From positions 1,717,034 through 1,781,033 of the forward strand of contig CM072888.1 of NCBI GenBank assembly GCA_037013685.1: DNA of 64,000 nt. Reading direction: 5' to 3'. Below, in pieces: positions 63,526 to 64,000 of this stretch (position 1 is the stretch's first letter; the number at the start of each line of letters is the position of its first letter). The DNA is from Acridotheres tristis (taxonomy: Eukaryota; Chordata; Aves; Passeriformes; Sturnidae). The position numbers were made by a program, and so were the translations under genes. The notes under the pieces were generated by a model. The model did not search any database. It was not told the DNA's origin and worked only from the letters and a program-made list of their open reading frames with translations.

Positions 63526-64000
63526 GTGGGTCAGGACAGGCTGAGCCCCATGGGAGGGACACGTGCAGAAGGGGGTACCCTCACCCCCAAACCCTTGGGC
63601 TTTGCCTGCTTATGGTTTTGGGGTCTCCTTTGATGTTTTCAAAGAGGTTCTGTGGCACAACTGCAATGACAAGCAACACACTGGCAGTGTTGTTTATTTT
63701 TTTACCTTTCCTGTCTCTGCTGTTAAAGCTTCCAGAGTTTGGATTTGTTTCAACTCCCAGCACGAGCAGGAGCAAACCCTTGTATTTGTTTGCTAATTCT
63801 CTGTGATCTAGACAGTGTTTTATGTGGACCCTGTCACTGGGCTTTGTGTTCTTTAATAAGCAAGTGCCACTGGTTTCCTGAGTGTGGATTAGGAGCATGC
63901 CTGGAAGTCATGTCTAAGCTAGAGGCTATCCAAGTTCAGGAGCAGGGATAGTGTTCTTTGTCGTTCCTCATCCTCTTTTCCAAATGCTGCTTTATTATTT
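63526..64000 (+). other. 5' part of next FRAS1 intron
   Basis: 475 bp with no exon resembling the remainder of Calx-beta 2, so the intron continues beyond the window. No repeat recognised. Confidence 0.75.

Noticed and set aside
1..64000. A new multi-gene or mobile defence-type system
   Set aside because: The entire window is accounted for by one vertebrate gene and its introns; no independent coding unit could be supported on either strand.

Overview
This window is vertebrate and almost certainly avian nuclear DNA. Its genes are split by canonical GT-AG introns, and it holds several CR1-type LINE fragments ending in the bird-typical ATTCTATG-like 3' motif. The whole 64 kb is one plus-strand gene, FRAS1 (Fraser extracellular matrix complex subunit 1), seen without either end. 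I assembled 52 consecutive coding exons (933-63525, 7,933 coding bases, about 2,644 codons). Phase is compatible at every junction and no in-frame stop appears. FREM1, FREM2 and FREM3 lack the von Willebrand C plus furin-like N-terminal half, so domain order alone points to FRAS1; residue similarity to mammalian FRAS1, judged from memory, agrees.

Layout: 1-932 is the tail of an upstream intron. 933-12177 (exons 1-9) encodes six VWC modules, the first lacking its N-terminal part. 13949-37316 (exons 10-23) encodes 14 furin-like cysteine repeats, exactly one repeat per exon, all phase 1 to phase 1 and all with eight cysteines. 37617-62674 (exons 24-50) encodes 12 CSPG/NG2-type repeats, each cut by one to several introns. 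62924-63525 (exons 51-52) encodes the first Calx-beta domain and the first strand of the second. The start codon, signal peptide, remaining Calx-beta domains, transmembrane segment and cytoplasmic tail lie outside the window.

The protein is a very large type I membrane/extracellular matrix protein which, with FREM proteins, anchors embryonic epithelia to the underlying mesenchyme at the basement membrane. No second gene, RNA gene or promoter is supportable; long antisense open frames are shadows of exons and of two minisatellites.

I found no new multi-gene system. The points most worth checking are non-coding: a 9 x 23-bp array that keeps a CANNTG E-box in every unit (21484-21690); a perfect 24-bp palindrome built of two T-box-like half-sites (32137-32160); a 10 x 31-bp array that stops 33 bp before an exon (60449-60758); a GC-AG intron forced by reading phase (48862-49305); and a tandem donor that would remove a conserved cysteine (36940/36952).
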